From Pseudomonas wayambapalatensis (lineage in GTDB: Bacteria > Pseudomonadota > Gammaproteobacteria > Pseudomonadales > Pseudomonadaceae), in NCBI GenBank assembly GCA_014268975.2, contig CP077096.1:4625501-4689500 (forward strand): DNA of 64,000 nucleotides. The letters run 5' to 3'. This document shows positions 17,326 to 26,511 of the stretch, piece by piece (within the stretch, counting starts at the first letter, position 1; the number at the start of each line of letters is the position of its first letter). Under the pieces are notes generated by a model. The model did no database searches. It worked only from the letters and a program-made list of their open reading frames with translations, and was not told the DNA's origin. A program made the translations under genes and the position numbers.

Positions 17326-18226
17326 TGCGTTTGGTCCTCAGCTCGGAATACAGGTAGGGCACGAGGATCGCGAGGATCGCGCCGAGCATCAGGATCGCGC
17401 TGGCCGAGCCCATGCCCATCTGCCCGCGGCTGAAGGTGAACGAGTACATGAACATCGCGGGCAGGTCCGAGGAATAGCCAGGACCACCGGCGGTCATCGC
17501 GGCCACCAGGTCGAAGCTCTTGATGGCGATGTGCGAGAGGATCATCAGCGAGCTGAAGAACACCGGGCGCAGGCTCGGCAGCACCACGGTCCAGTAGATG
17601 CGCGGCATGCTCGCACCGTCGATCTGCGCAGCACGGATGATCGACTGGTCGACGCCGCGCAGCCCGGCAAGGAACATGGCCATGATGAAACCCGAGGCCT
17701 GCCATACCGCGGCGATCACCAGGCAATAGACGACCCGGTCAGGGTCGATCAGCCAGTCCAGGCGAAAGCCCTCCCAGCCCCAGTCGCGCAGCAGCTTGTC
17801 CAGGCCCATGCCCGGGTTGAGCAGCCACTTCCAGGCGGTGCCGGTCACGATCATCGACAGTGCCATGGGGTACAGGTAGATGGTGCGGATCACCCCTTCG
17901 CGGCGGATACGCTGGTCGAGGAACACCGCCAGCAGCACGCCGATCACCAGGGTGATGCCGATGAACATTCCGCCGAAGACCAGCAGGTTCTTGCTCGCCA
18001 CCCACCAGCGGTCGTTGTCGAACAGCCGCGCGTACTGGGCCAGGCCCGCCCACTTGTAGGTGGGCAGGAAGGTCGAGGTGGTGAACGACAGGACGAAGGT
18101 CCACAGGATGTAGCCGTAGAAGCCCACCAGCACGATGAACATGCTCGGCGCCAGTACCAGTTTCGGTAACCAGCGCTGGAGCGCGTCCAGGGGTGAGGCC
18201 CGCAGTTGGGCGGTGGTCGTAGTCAT
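17315..18226 (-). CDS. gtsB: Glucose ABC transporter permease GtsB (MalF family)
   Basis: A 303-residue permease with six membrane helices and an EAA loop near SIIRAAQIDGASMPRIYWTV. The start MTTTTAQLRASP at 18226 is preferred; the in-frame extension to 18304 reads through a REP element and is not protein-like. A REP pair of about 90 bp separates it from gtsA, which may set a lower permease than binding-protein level by 3' end protection (inference). Confidence 0.92.
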   Translation of the reverse strand: MTTTTAQLRASPLDALQRWLPKLVLAPSMFIVLVGFYGYILWTFVLSFTTSTFLPTYKWAGLAQYARLFDNDRWWVASKNLLVFGGMFIGITLVIGVLLAVFLDQRIRREGVIRTIYLYPMALSMIVTGTAWKWLLNPGMGLDKLLRDWGWEGFRLDWLIDPDRVVYCLVIAAVWQASGFIMAMFLAGLRGVDQSIIRAAQIDGASMPRIYWTVVLPSLRPVFFSSLMILSHIAIKSFDLVAAMTAGGPGYSSDLPAMFMYSFTFSRGQMGMGSASAILMLGAILAILVPYLYSELRTKRNDH

Positions 18227-18265
18227 GATTTCAGATACCGGAACGAGGGCGGTGCTGCGCACCGC

Positions 18266-18357
18266 ATCGCGGGACAAGCCCGCTCCCACAAAGATCTGGC
18301 CCACCCACAGGTTCAGCGCATGGCGCCAAACCTGTGGGAGCGGGCTTGTCCCGCGAT
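18266..18357. repeat. REP pair between gtsA and gtsB
   Basis: Two inverted REP copies (atcgcgggacaagcccgctc at 18266 and the opposite orientation ending at 18356) separated by about 40 bp, inside the gts operon. Confidence 0.9.
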
Positions 18358-18364
18358 TGGGCCG

Positions 18365-19651
18365 TTATTGGGCGGCCTTGACCGCTGCGTTGAGCTTCTT
18401 CGCCGCATCGGCCGGATCGGCCTTCGGGTCGTTGATGTAGTTGGTCACCACATCGAAGAACGCCCCCTGCACGGCAAGCGTGGTCGCCATGTTGTGCGCC
18501 ATGCTCGGCTGCAGGCCACCCGACTTGGCGTCCGCCAGGAAGTCCTTGGCAGCGGTCTGGGCGCAACTGTCGAAGCCATACTTGCTCATGTCGGCCAGCA
18601 TGTCGTTGCGCACCGGGATCGAGCCCTTGTTAATGCTGAAGGTCTTCTGGAAGTCTTCACCCAGCACACGCTTGGCAATGTCCTGCTGGCCTGCAGTGGT
18701 GCCTTCGTTCTTCTGCTTGAACACCGCCAGCGAGTCGATGTTGTACAGGAAGCCTTTGTCAGTGCCGGGGAAGGGTACGCACTGGTAGTCCTTGCCGGCG
18801 GTCTTCTTGGCCAGGGTCCACTCGCTCTTGGCCCAGTCGCCCATGATCTGCATGCCGGCCTTGCCGTTGATGACCTTCGCGGCCTCGAGGTTCCAGTCCT
18901 GGCCCTTGCCGTCAGGGTCCATGTAGGTGGCGACCTTCTTCAGCTCGGTCAGGGCCTTGACCATCTCCGGGCCGGTCAGGGCTTTTTCGTCGAGGTCGAC
19001 CAGGGCCTTCTTGTAGCCCTCCACCCCCATCACCGCCAGCACCACGTTCTCGAACACGGTGCTGTCCTGCCATGGCTGGCCACCGTGGGCCAGGGGAATG
19101 AAGCCTGCGGCCTTGAGCTTGTCGGCTGCGGCATAGAATTCGTCGAGGGTGGTCGGCGCCTTGTCGATGCCGGCCTTCTTGAACACCTCAGGGTTGATCC
19201 ACAGCCAGTTGATGCGGTGGATGTTCACCGGCACGGCGACGTAGTCACCTTCGTACTTGACGGTGTCGGCGACCTTCTTGTCGAGCAGGCTGTCCCACTT
19301 CTCCTGCTTGGCGACGTCCTTGAGCACATCGCTGTCGAGCAGGCCGGTGGCCGCCCAGTCCTGGATGTCCGGGCCCTTGATCTGGGCAACGCCGGGCGGG
19401 TTGCCGGCGACGGCGCGGCTCTTGAGCACGGTCATCGCGGTGGAACCACCGCCACCGGCAACAGCGCCGTCCTTCCAGGTGAAGCCGTCTTTCTCGACCT
19501 GGGCCTTGAGGACATCAACGGCAGCTTTCTCGCCACCGGAGGTCCACCAGTGCACCACCTCGACGCTGCCTTTGGATTCGGCGGCGAAGGCGCTGAGGGG
19601 CATGAGCGAGGCGAGGGAAATAGCGGCGGCGAGGCGCAGAGTGGAATTCAT
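18365..19651 (-). CDS. gtsA: Periplasmic glucose/mannose-binding protein
   Basis: Solute-binding protein of the Gts transporter, 428 residues. The signal peptide (LAAAISLASLMPLSAFAAES) is cleaved near residue 24; there is no lipobox, so it is soluble periplasmic. The mature part is a family 1 extracellular sugar-binding protein with VEVVHWWTSGGEKAAV at the N-terminus and many exposed aromatics suited to sugar stacking. First gene of gtsABCD-oprB. A repeated motif found about 86 bp upstream (see the two operator-like sites) probably marks its promoter region. Confidence 0.94.
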   Translation of the reverse strand: MNSTLRLAAAISLASLMPLSAFAAESKGSVEVVHWWTSGGEKAAVDVLKAQVEKDGFTWKDGAVAGGGGSTAMTVLKSRAVAGNPPGVAQIKGPDIQDWAATGLLDSDVLKDVAKQEKWDSLLDKKVADTVKYEGDYVAVPVNIHRINWLWINPEVFKKAGIDKAPTTLDEFYAAADKLKAAGFIPLAHGGQPWQDSTVFENVVLAVMGVEGYKKALVDLDEKALTGPEMVKALTELKKVATYMDPDGKGQDWNLEAAKVINGKAGMQIMGDWAKSEWTLAKKTAGKDYQCVPFPGTDKGFLYNIDSLAVFKQKNEGTTAGQQDIAKRVLGEDFQKTFSINKGSIPVRNDMLADMSKYGFDSCAQTAAKDFLADAKSGGLQPSMAHNMATTLAVQGAFFDVVTNYINDPKADPADAAKKLNAAVKAAQ

Positions 19652-19736
19652 CGGTATACCTTTCTTGTTGTTATGCGGTGCAAGTCGTTCGCTTGCGTTG
19701 CATGAAGTCTAATGAGCGCGCAGACCAGGGCAGGTA

Positions 19737-19761
19737 ACGAAGCGATGCGCGAATGTCATCA
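19737..19761. promoter_or_regulatory. Operator-like motif upstream of gtsA (copy 2)
   Basis: The pattern ACGAAG-N8-GAATGTCATCA occurs here, 86 bp before the gtsA ATG, and again at 21092, 80 bp before the epimerase ATG. It overlaps the epimerase stop codon. The linked two-component regulator GltR is the obvious candidate to bind it, but that is inference. Confidence 0.5.
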
Positions 19762-21012
19762 CTTGGTTACATTGCCCAGGGCCAGCGCAGTGGCCAGGCT
19801 TGGTGCCAACGGCAGGCGCGGCAGGAGCACCGCCTGGTAGGCGTGGTAGAGATCGGGCTTACCGCCCCAGATGCTTGCGCCAGGGCGGTTCTGCGGGTCC
19901 AGCTCATGGTGCCAGCTGCCGTGGACGCGATCGATGAAATGGCTGTCGATGAAGTCCCAGAAGCGCCGGTACCACTGCTCGTATTCACCTTCCCCGGTAC
20001 GACGCAACAACGCTGCAGCCGTCGCACAGGCTTCGGCGTGGGTCCAGTGCAGGCGCGCCCGGACCACTGGCCGGTTCTGCCAGTCGAGGGTGTAGACGAT
20101 GCCCGGCGCGCCATCAGCGTGCCAGGCGTGACGACAGGCATTGGCGAACAGCCCGCGCGCGTCGCTCAGCAACCACTGCGGGGCGGGCAGGCCGGCACGC
20201 TGGCGCGCGGCCTCCAAGTGCAGGACCAAGCGTGCCCACTCGAAGGCATGACCGGGCGTGGTGCCGTAGGGGCGAAAGCCGTCGGTGGGGTTGTCGTGGT
20301 TGTACTCGGGCAGCGCCTGCCAGTTGACGTCGAAATGCTCAATGACAGCGAAGTCATTGCCAGCGGCATAGGTGTGGATGATCCGTTCGACGATACGCAG
20401 GGCACGGTCCAGCCAGTGCGTGTGGCCAGTGACATCGGCCAGGGCGAGGAAAGCCTCGGTGGCGTGCATGTTGCTGTTGGCGCCACGGTAGGCTTCCGGC
20501 TGCGTCCAGTCACGGGCGAAGGACTCGCGCAGGGCGCCCTCCTCCTCGCTCCAGAAGCGCGTCTCGATGATCGCGATGGCCGCGCCGAGCAACTGCTCGG
20601 CGCCTGGTGCACCGGCGACTGTCGCAGAACTGGCGGCCAAGGCGACGAAGGCATGCAGGTAGGCGGTCTTGCCGGTGTCGCCCTCACCGTCGGCGCGGGC
20701 GAACCAGCCATCATCCCGCGCATCGCGCAACGGCCCTGCGAGCAGTGCTGCGACGCCGTGCTCCACCAGCGGCAGGCAACCAGGAATGCCCTGCACATGC
20801 GCCATGGCGAAGCAGTGGGTCATGCGCGCAGTGTGCAGGGTTTCGGCGATCGCCCTGTCGGGCAGCAGGCCATGGGCATCGAGGCTGCCGAAGCCGCCTG
20901 GCAGGCGCGAGGCCTTGGCGAAGGTCACCAGGCGCTGGCCCTCGGCGACCAGCCAGGCGTTGTGAACCGGGGAGTCGAGCCAACTGCAGAAAGGGAAATC
21001 AACGCTGTCCAT
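19759..21012 (-). CDS. AGE-family epimerase/isomerase
   Basis: A 417-residue cytosolic (alpha/alpha)6-barrel enzyme related to N-acylglucosamine 2-epimerase, mannose isomerase YihS and cellobiose 2-epimerase. Catalytic-type His-bearing motifs are visible: RMTHCFAMAH, YRGANSNMHATEAFLAL, and PGHAFEWARL. In the glucose-uptake context it most likely feeds mannose or a related sugar to fructose/glucose entry; the exact reaction is not certain. The ATG at 21012 is preferred over a GTG one codon earlier. It precedes gtsA by about 107 bp on the same strand. Confidence 0.88.
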   Translation of the reverse strand: MDSVDFPFCSWLDSPVHNAWLVAEGQRLVTFAKASRLPGGFGSLDAHGLLPDRAIAETLHTARMTHCFAMAHVQGIPGCLPLVEHGVAALLAGPLRDARDDGWFARADGEGDTGKTAYLHAFVALAASSATVAGAPGAEQLLGAAIAIIETRFWSEEEGALRESFARDWTQPEAYRGANSNMHATEAFLALADVTGHTHWLDRALRIVERIIHTYAAGNDFAVIEHFDVNWQALPEYNHDNPTDGFRPYGTTPGHAFEWARLVLHLEAARQRAGLPAPQWLLSDARGLFANACRHAWHADGAPGIVYTLDWQNRPVVRARLHWTHAEACATAAALLRRTGEGEYEQWYRRFWDFIDSHFIDRVHGSWHHELDPQNRPGASIWGGKPDLYHAYQAVLLPRLPLAPSLATALALGNVTK

Positions 21013-21091
21013 CACCTGCTCAATCCTTGCCAGGGACAGGCCGGGTGCCTGTCGTCAGCGAATTCTAGCCAGCCGTCCCGGCGGGCATGTC

Positions 21092-21126
21092 ACGAAGGCC
21101 TGCCTGAATGTCACCATCCTGTGACA
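21092..21126. promoter_or_regulatory. Operator-like motif upstream of the epimerase gene (copy 1)
   Basis: Contains ACGAAG-N8-GAATGTCACCA (21092-21116), the same arrangement as upstream of gtsA. It also includes a perfect inverted repeat TGTCAC-N6-GTGACA (21109-21126), with a further TGTCAC 20 bp upstream (21089-21094). The two-turn spacing suits a dimeric OmpR-family regulator such as GltR. Confidence 0.5.
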
Positions 21127-21140
21127 CTTGCAGTGGCCTC

Positions 21141-21218
21141 ATCGCGGGACAAGCCCCACAGGGCCCCGCTGGTTTCGAAATCAGCGGGGCCCTGTGGGAG
21201 CGGGCTTGTCCCGCGATA
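21141..21218. repeat. REP pair with an unusual nested palindrome
   Basis: The outer sequences are REP arms (atcgcgggacaagc and its opposite). Between them lies a 44-bp palindrome (21155-21198) centred on TTCGAA and perfect except for one G-T pair. It follows the gltS stop by about 13 bp and probably ends the gltR-gltS transcript. Confidence 0.85.
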
Positions 21219-21230
21219 GGGCTGGCCCAA

Positions 21231-22697
21231 TCAATCGATATTCCGGGGCAGGAACAAGGTCACCCGCAACCCACCCTCACGCAGGTTCAACAAACTCACC
21301 TCCCCGCCATGGCTGTGGGCGATGTTACGCGCGATCCCCAGCCCCAGCCCATACCCCTGCTGCTGCCCCGCCAGGCGGAAATGCGGCTCGAACACCTGCT
21401 CCAGGCGCTGCTCCGGCACCCCCGGCCCCTGGTCGTCGACCTGCAGCACGAAGGCCTCGGTGCTGTCGATGATGCGCAGGTGCGCACGCTCGCCGTACTT
21501 GATAGCGTTGTCGATCAGGTTGCCGATGCAGCGGCGCAGCGCCAGCGACTTGCCAGGGTACGGCGCCAGCGCGCGGCCCTCCAAGGTGATGCGCCCATCG
21601 CCCAGGTAGGGTTCGGCAAGAATCTCCAGTACCTGGTTGAGGTCGATCGGTTCGATGTTTTCGTGGATGTCGGTATCTTTCACGCATTGCAGCGCGCCCT
21701 TGACCAGCAGTTCCAGCTCGTCGAGATCGCGGCTGAACTTGGCCTGCAGGTGCTCGTCTTCAAGCAGTTCCACGCGCAGGCGCAGTCGGGTGATCGGCGT
21801 GCGCAGGTCGTGGGAGATGGCGCTGAACAGCTGCGAGCGTTCGGTCAGGTAGCGGCTGATGCGCTCACGCATGGCATTGAACGCGCGCCCCACCTCGACC
21901 ACTTCGCTGCCGCCACCTTCAGCCACCGGCGGCACGTCCGCCCCCAGTGACATCTCGCGCGCCGCCCGCGCCAGGCGCTTGAGCGGCCAGCTCTGCCAGT
22001 GCACCAGCAGGCCGATGAACAACAGCAGCAACAGGGTGGTCAGGGCGATGAAGCCGATCTGCTGGCGCGGCAGGCGCTCGGGTTCAAGGCCGGTATAGGG
22101 CTCGGGCAGCAGCGAGGCGATGTACAGCCACTCGCCTTCGTCCAGGCGGATCTGGGTGACCAGCACCGGCGGATTGAGCGGTTCGAGGGTCAGCGCGTAG
22201 TGGGCCCAGGAGCGCGGCAGCTCGTCGAGCTTCAGGCCGCTGTTGAAGATGCGCAGGTCGTCGGGGCTGACGAACTCGACGGAGATTTCCATCTGCTGGC
22301 CCAGGCGTTCGTGCAGCACCTGCTGGAACACCTCGATCACCGCCTGCTTGCGCGGGGTGATGGGCAGCACCGGCATGCCCAGCGGCTTTTCGTTGAGCGA
22401 GACGAAAAAGCGCGTACCGCCCATGCTGCGCAACTGGTCGAGCACCATCGGCCGGTAGGCCACCGGCAGGGAACGGAAGTAGCTGACGCTGGCGCTCATC
22501 GAGTGCGCAAGGCTGCTGGCGCTGGCGCGCAGCCCCTGCAGCTGGCTGGCGCGCAGTTGGGCGACCCAGATCACGCTCGACAGCCCCTGGGCGATCAGCA
22601 CCACCAGCAAGGTGAGCAGCAACATGCGCCCGAGCAGCGAGCGCGGCAACAGGCGCAAGCGGCGCTCGGTGGCCTGCTCAGCCGGCACAGCTGACAT
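21231..22697 (-). CDS. gltS: Sensor histidine kinase GltS (glucose two-component system)
   Basis: A 488-residue inner-membrane kinase: TM1 (about 22-45), a periplasmic sensor domain (about 46-213), TM2 (214-233), HAMP, the H-box SAISHDLRTPITRLR with phospho-acceptor His296, the N box GNLIDNAIKYGE, and G boxes DDQGPGVPE and GYGLGLG. The ATG at 22697 overlaps the gltR stop by 20 bp; a TTG three codons earlier is less likely. By homology to GtrS/GltR of other pseudomonads it senses glucose metabolites such as 2-ketogluconate or 6-phosphogluconate and controls the uptake genes beside it. Not to be confused with the glutamate symporter gltS further right. Confidence 0.9.
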   Translation of the reverse strand: MSAVPAEQATERRLRLLPRSLLGRMLLLTLLVVLIAQGLSSVIWVAQLRASQLQGLRASASSLAHSMSASVSYFRSLPVAYRPMVLDQLRSMGGTRFFVSLNEKPLGMPVLPITPRKQAVIEVFQQVLHERLGQQMEISVEFVSPDDLRIFNSGLKLDELPRSWAHYALTLEPLNPPVLVTQIRLDEGEWLYIASLLPEPYTGLEPERLPRQQIGFIALTTLLLLLFIGLLVHWQSWPLKRLARAAREMSLGADVPPVAEGGGSEVVEVGRAFNAMRERISRYLTERSQLFSAISHDLRTPITRLRLRVELLEDEHLQAKFSRDLDELELLVKGALQCVKDTDIHENIEPIDLNQVLEILAEPYLGDGRITLEGRALAPYPGKSLALRRCIGNLIDNAIKYGERAHLRIIDSTEAFVLQVDDQGPGVPEQRLEQVFEPHFRLAGQQQGYGLGLGIARNIAHSHGGEVSLLNLREGGLRVTLFLPRNID

Positions 22698-23403
22698 TCG
22701 CTGCAAGCAGGTAGCCGCTGCCGCGCACGGTGCGGATCAGCCGCGGTGGCTTGTCGGTGTCGCGCAGGCGCTGGCGCAGGCGGCTGACCGCCATGTCGAC
22801 GATGCGGTCCAGCGGCATCGGTTCACGCCCGCGGGTGGCATTGCCAATGGTGTCGCGGTCGAGGATCTGCTGGGGATGGTCGAGAAACAGCTTGAGCAGG
22901 GCGAAGTCGGCACCGGAGAGAATCACTTCTTCACCATCGCGGTGGAACAGGCGATGGCTGACCGTATCCAGGCGCCAGTCATCGAAGGTGAGCACCGCGC
23001 TGGCGGGGGTGGCCGTGGTGAAGTCACAGCGACGCAGCAGGGCCTTGATCCGCGCCTGCAGCTCGCGCGGGCTGAATGGCTTGCCCAGGTAGTCGTCGGC
23101 GCCCAGCTCCAGGCCGATGACACGGTCGGCTTCATCGGAGCTGGCGGTGAGCATGATGATCGGCACCCGCGACTGACGCGGATGCTGACGCACCCAACGG
23201 CACAGGCTGAAGCCGTCCTCGTCGGGCAGCATCACGTCGAGGATCACCAGGTCGTAGTTGCCGGCATCCAGCGCGCGGCGAAAGCCCTGGCCGTCGGGTT
23301 CGGCATGGACCTGGAAGCCGGAGCGGCTGAGGTAGGTCTGCAGCAGCTCGCGAATGTCCTGATCGTCATCGACCATCAGGATAGTTTTACCGGCAGTGCT
23401 CAC
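22678..23403 (-). CDS. gltR: Response regulator GltR, OmpR family
   Basis: A 241-residue regulator. Receiver domain: acidic VDDDQD at 11-16, phospho-acceptor Asp56 in LVILDVMLP, conserved Thr/Lys in MLTAS and GKPFSPRE. C-terminal winged helix: FALLKLFLDHP ... RGREPMPLDRIVDMAVSRLR, ending IRTVRGSGYLL. It partners the overlapping GltS kinase; family knowledge makes oprB/gts the target. A perfect-looking REP hairpin separates it from glk, which reads towards it on the same strand. Confidence 0.93.
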   Translation of the reverse strand: MSTAGKTILMVDDDQDIRELLQTYLSRSGFQVHAEPDGQGFRRALDAGNYDLVILDVMLPDEDGFSLCRWVRQHPRQSRVPIIMLTASSDEADRVIGLELGADDYLGKPFSPRELQARIKALLRRCDFTTATPASAVLTFDDWRLDTVSHRLFHRDGEEVILSGADFALLKLFLDHPQQILDRDTIGNATRGREPMPLDRIVDMAVSRLRQRLRDTDKPPRLIRTVRGSGYLLAANVSCAG

Positions 23404-23468
23404 AATGAATTCCCTTGGGTCGGTACAGGTCTTGATGCCTGTTGTGGCGACATTCTATCGGCGTCGAT

Positions 23469-23530
23469 GCCCTTCGCGGGCAAGCCCGCTCCTACAGTTT
23501 TTTGTGGGAGCGGGCTTGCCCGCGAAGGGC
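23469..23530. repeat. REP hairpin between glk and gltR
   Basis: Arms gcccttcgcgggcaagcccg and the matching opposite copy around a gttttttg loop; nearly perfect over about 27 bp. It probably ends edd-glk transcription while leaving gltR its own promoter. Confidence 0.9.
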
Positions 23531-23544
23531 ACCACAACCGACCG

Positions 23545-24504
23545 TCAGTGGTCCAGCCTCTGCTGCAAGGCCACCCCGGCCCCGAGCAACCCGGAAAACT
23601 CCGCCGTCACCAACCATACCGGCACACCGGGGAAGTAGCCGCTCATGCAGCCCTTGTCGGCAAAGCTTGCCGCGAACCCGCTGCGCAGGAACAGCTCGGC
23701 GAAGCGCGGCACCACGCCGCCAACAATATAGACCCCGCCACGCGCCCCCAGGGTCAGCACATTGTTACCCGCGACACGCCCGAGAAAACGTGAGAACTGT
23801 TCGATCACCGCCAGGGCCTGCGGCTCGCCGCCCAGCGCGGCATCGGTGATCTGCGCCGGGGTCTTGTGACGGGGTGTGTCGCCATCCAGTGCACAGATGG
23901 CCTGGTACAGCCGCACCAGCCCACCACCACTGAGCACGGTCTCGGCGCTGACATGGCCAATCTGCCTGTGGATCTGCTGGTGGATCGCCGCCTCACGGGC
24001 ATTGCCCACCGGCAGGTCGACATGCCCGCCTTCGCCCGGTAGCGCCATCCAGTGCTGCTCGCCAAGGCTCAGCAAGGTGCCGACGCCAAGGCCGGTACCC
24101 GCGCCGATGACCAGCGCCGGGCGCGCGGCGTCCGCCTGCCCGGGGCACACCTCTACGAACTCGCCAGGCTTGAGGCGGGTCATGCCCAGGGCCATGGCGG
24201 AAAAGTCGTTGATCAGCGACAGGCGCTCGACCTGCAGCACCTTGCAGAAGGCCGAGCGGCTCAGGCGCCAGTGATTGTTGGTGAAGCGGAACTCGTCGCC
24301 ATCGACAGGGCCGGCTACCGACAGGCACACGTCCGAGACATCGCCACGCTTGAGGCCCTGGTCCTTGAGGTAGGCCTCGATGGCCTGCTCGGGGCTGGAA
24401 TAGTCCGCTGTCGCCAGCACCTGCACCGCGTGCAGGTCATTGTCACGCCACAGGGCAAAGCGGGCGTTGGTACCGCCGATGTCACCGACCAGCGAGGCCT
24501 TCAT
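23545..24504 (-). CDS. glk: Glucokinase
   Basis: Phosphorylates cytosolic glucose imported by GtsABCD. The 319-residue protein has the phosphate-binding motif GDIGGTNARFALW near the N-terminus, LINDFSAMALG, the second ATP motif IGAGTGLGVG, and the glucose-binding PGEGGHVDLP with its His/Asp. It is the group A (Glk) type, not the ROK type. The start overlaps the edd stop as ATGA (24501-24504), so it is coupled to edd; the longer upstream frame lies inside edd. Confidence 0.95.
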   Translation of the reverse strand: MKASLVGDIGGTNARFALWRDNDLHAVQVLATADYSSPEQAIEAYLKDQGLKRGDVSDVCLSVAGPVDGDEFRFTNNHWRLSRSAFCKVLQVERLSLINDFSAMALGMTRLKPGEFVEVCPGQADAARPALVIGAGTGLGVGTLLSLGEQHWMALPGEGGHVDLPVGNAREAAIHQQIHRQIGHVSAETVLSGGGLVRLYQAICALDGDTPRHKTPAQITDAALGGEPQALAVIEQFSRFLGRVAGNNVLTLGARGGVYIVGGVVPRFAELFLRSGFAASFADKGCMSGYFPGVPVWLVTAEFSGLLGAGVALQQRLDH

Positions 24505-26327
24505 TTGAAACGCTCCAGGGCAGAGGTAAAGGCGCTGGCGCCCTGCTCTGCCGGGCTGAACGCGACGCGCATGAAGCCGAACAGCTCGCGCCCGCACCCC
24601 AGGTCATTCCCCAGGGGCGCATCAGGCTGATCGCGCCCGGCCAGCTCCTCGGCCGACACCATCAGTTGCAGCGTGCCTTCGACACCGTCGACGCGCACGA
24701 TATCACCATCGCGCACCCGTGCCAGCGGCCCGCCGTCATACGCTTCGGGGCACACGTGGATCGCCGCCGGGATCTTGCCCGACGCACCAGACATGCGCCC
24801 GTCGGTAACCAGCGCGACCTTGTAGCCGCGGTCCTGCAGCACGCCGAGGAACGGCGTCAGCTTGTGCAGCTCGGGCATGCCATTGCAACGCGGACCCTGG
24901 AAACGCACCACGGCGACGAAATCGCGCTCCAATTCGCCAGCCTTGAAGGCATCGGCCAGCGACTGCTGATCGTGGAACACTCGCGCCGGAGCCTCGACCA
25001 CCTGGTGTTCCGGCGCCACGGCGGAGACTTTCATCACCCCGCGCCCCAGGTTGCCTTCCATCACCCGCAACCCGCCCTCGGCCGAGAATGGCCGGGCGAC
25101 CGGGCGCAGGATGCTTTCGTCCAGGCTGTGCTGCGGCCCTTCGCGCCACACCAGCTTGCCGTCGTCGAGGAACGGTTCCTGGGTGTAGCGGCGCAGACCG
25201 TGGCCGGCCACGGTATTGACGTCCTCGTGCAGCAGCCCGGCGTCGAGCAGTTCGCGGATCAGGAAGCTCATGCCGCCTGCGGCCTGGAAGTGGTTGATGT
25301 CGGCCTTGCCGTTAGGGTAGACGTGAGACAGCGTCGGCACCACCTCGGAGAGGTCGGCCATGTCCTGCCAGGTCAGCTGGATCCCGGCAGCCTGGGCAAT
25401 CGCCGGGATATGCAGGGTGTGGTTGGTCGAGCCGCCGGTGGCGTGCAGGGCGACGATGGAGTTGACCAGCGCCTTCTCGTCGACGATCTCGCCCAACGGC
25501 ATGAAGCTGCCGCTGGCCTTGGTCATGCGCGTGACCTGCTGCGCCGCCTCGGCGGTCAGCGCATCGCGCAACGGGGTGTAGGGGTTGACGAACGAGGCCC
25601 CCGGCAGGTGCAGGCCCATGACCTCCATCACCAGCTGGTTGGTGTTGGCCGTCCCATAGAAGGTGCAGGTGCCAGGGCTGTGGTAAGACTTCATCTCCGA
25701 CTCCAGCAACTCCTCGCGGCTGGCCTTGCCTTCGGCGTAGCGCTGGCGCACGTCGGCCTTTTCCTTGTTGGAGATACCCGAAGGCATCGGCCCGCCAGGA
25801 ACGAAGATGGTCGGCAGGTGGCCGAAGCGCAACGCACCCATCATCAGGCCAGGCACGATCTTGTCGCAGATGCCCAGCATCAGCGCGGCATCGAACATGT
25901 TGTGCGACAGGGCGATGGCGGTGGACATCGCGATCACTTCGCGGCTGGCGATCGCCAGCTCCATGCCAGGTTCACCCTGGGTCACGCCATCGCACATGGC
26001 CGGTACGCCACCAGCGAACTGGCCGACCGAGCCGATCTCGCGCAGCGCCTGTTTGATCTGTTCGGGGAAGTGCTGGTACGGCTGGTGCGCCGAGAGCATG
26101 TCGTTGTACGCAGAGACGATGGCCACGTTGGCGGCGTTCATCATCCGCAGGCTGTGCTTGTCCTGGCTGCCACAACCGGCCACACCGTGGGCGAAGTTGG
26201 CGCACTGCAGGCTGGCACGCATCGGGCCGTCGCTGGCCGCGCCGCGAATGAGCTCAAGGTAGCGTTCACGGGTGGCACGGCTGCGTTCGGTCAGCCTTGC
26301 GGTGACCTCAAGGATGCGCGGATGCAT
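24501..26327 (-). CDS. edd: 6-phosphogluconate dehydratase
   Basis: Dehydrates 6-phosphogluconate to KDPG, the key Entner-Doudoroff enzyme. The 608-residue IlvD/Edd family protein keeps the iron-sulfur cluster cysteines (CGSQDKHS, CDGVTQG with CDKIVPG) and the C-terminal TDGRMSGASGKIPAAIH. It heads edd-glk and diverges from gap with a HexR box in between, the known KDPG-controlled arrangement. Confidence 0.96.
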   Translation of the reverse strand: MHPRILEVTARLTERSRATRERYLELIRGAASDGPMRASLQCANFAHGVAGCGSQDKHSLRMMNAANVAIVSAYNDMLSAHQPYQHFPEQIKQALREIGSVGQFAGGVPAMCDGVTQGEPGMELAIASREVIAMSTAIALSHNMFDAALMLGICDKIVPGLMMGALRFGHLPTIFVPGGPMPSGISNKEKADVRQRYAEGKASREELLESEMKSYHSPGTCTFYGTANTNQLVMEVMGLHLPGASFVNPYTPLRDALTAEAAQQVTRMTKASGSFMPLGEIVDEKALVNSIVALHATGGSTNHTLHIPAIAQAAGIQLTWQDMADLSEVVPTLSHVYPNGKADINHFQAAGGMSFLIRELLDAGLLHEDVNTVAGHGLRRYTQEPFLDDGKLVWREGPQHSLDESILRPVARPFSAEGGLRVMEGNLGRGVMKVSAVAPEHQVVEAPARVFHDQQSLADAFKAGELERDFVAVVRFQGPRCNGMPELHKLTPFLGVLQDRGYKVALVTDGRMSGASGKIPAAIHVCPEAYDGGPLARVRDGDIVRVDGVEGTLQLMVSAEELAGRDQPDAPLGNDLGCGRELFGFMRVAFSPAEQGASAFTSALERFK

Positions 26328-26511
26328 GTACTGGACTCCAGGCTATGTGTAAGGGCGACCTGAACCGGCATTTCCACTCCAAACGGTTGCGACCTAGGCT
26401 CAAGGCAGGGGCCGGAAAGGTCGTTGGCGTGGAAGGCTCGATCACTCGTTGTAGGTTTACCAAAATATTGCCACTAAAAATGCTTGTTTTCTATCTTGGA
26501 GTGAATAATCT

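Noticed and set aside
15145..17433. 762-codon plus-strand frame opposite gtsD-gtsC
   Set aside because: Antisense shadow of two well-conserved genes, with no recognisable domain.
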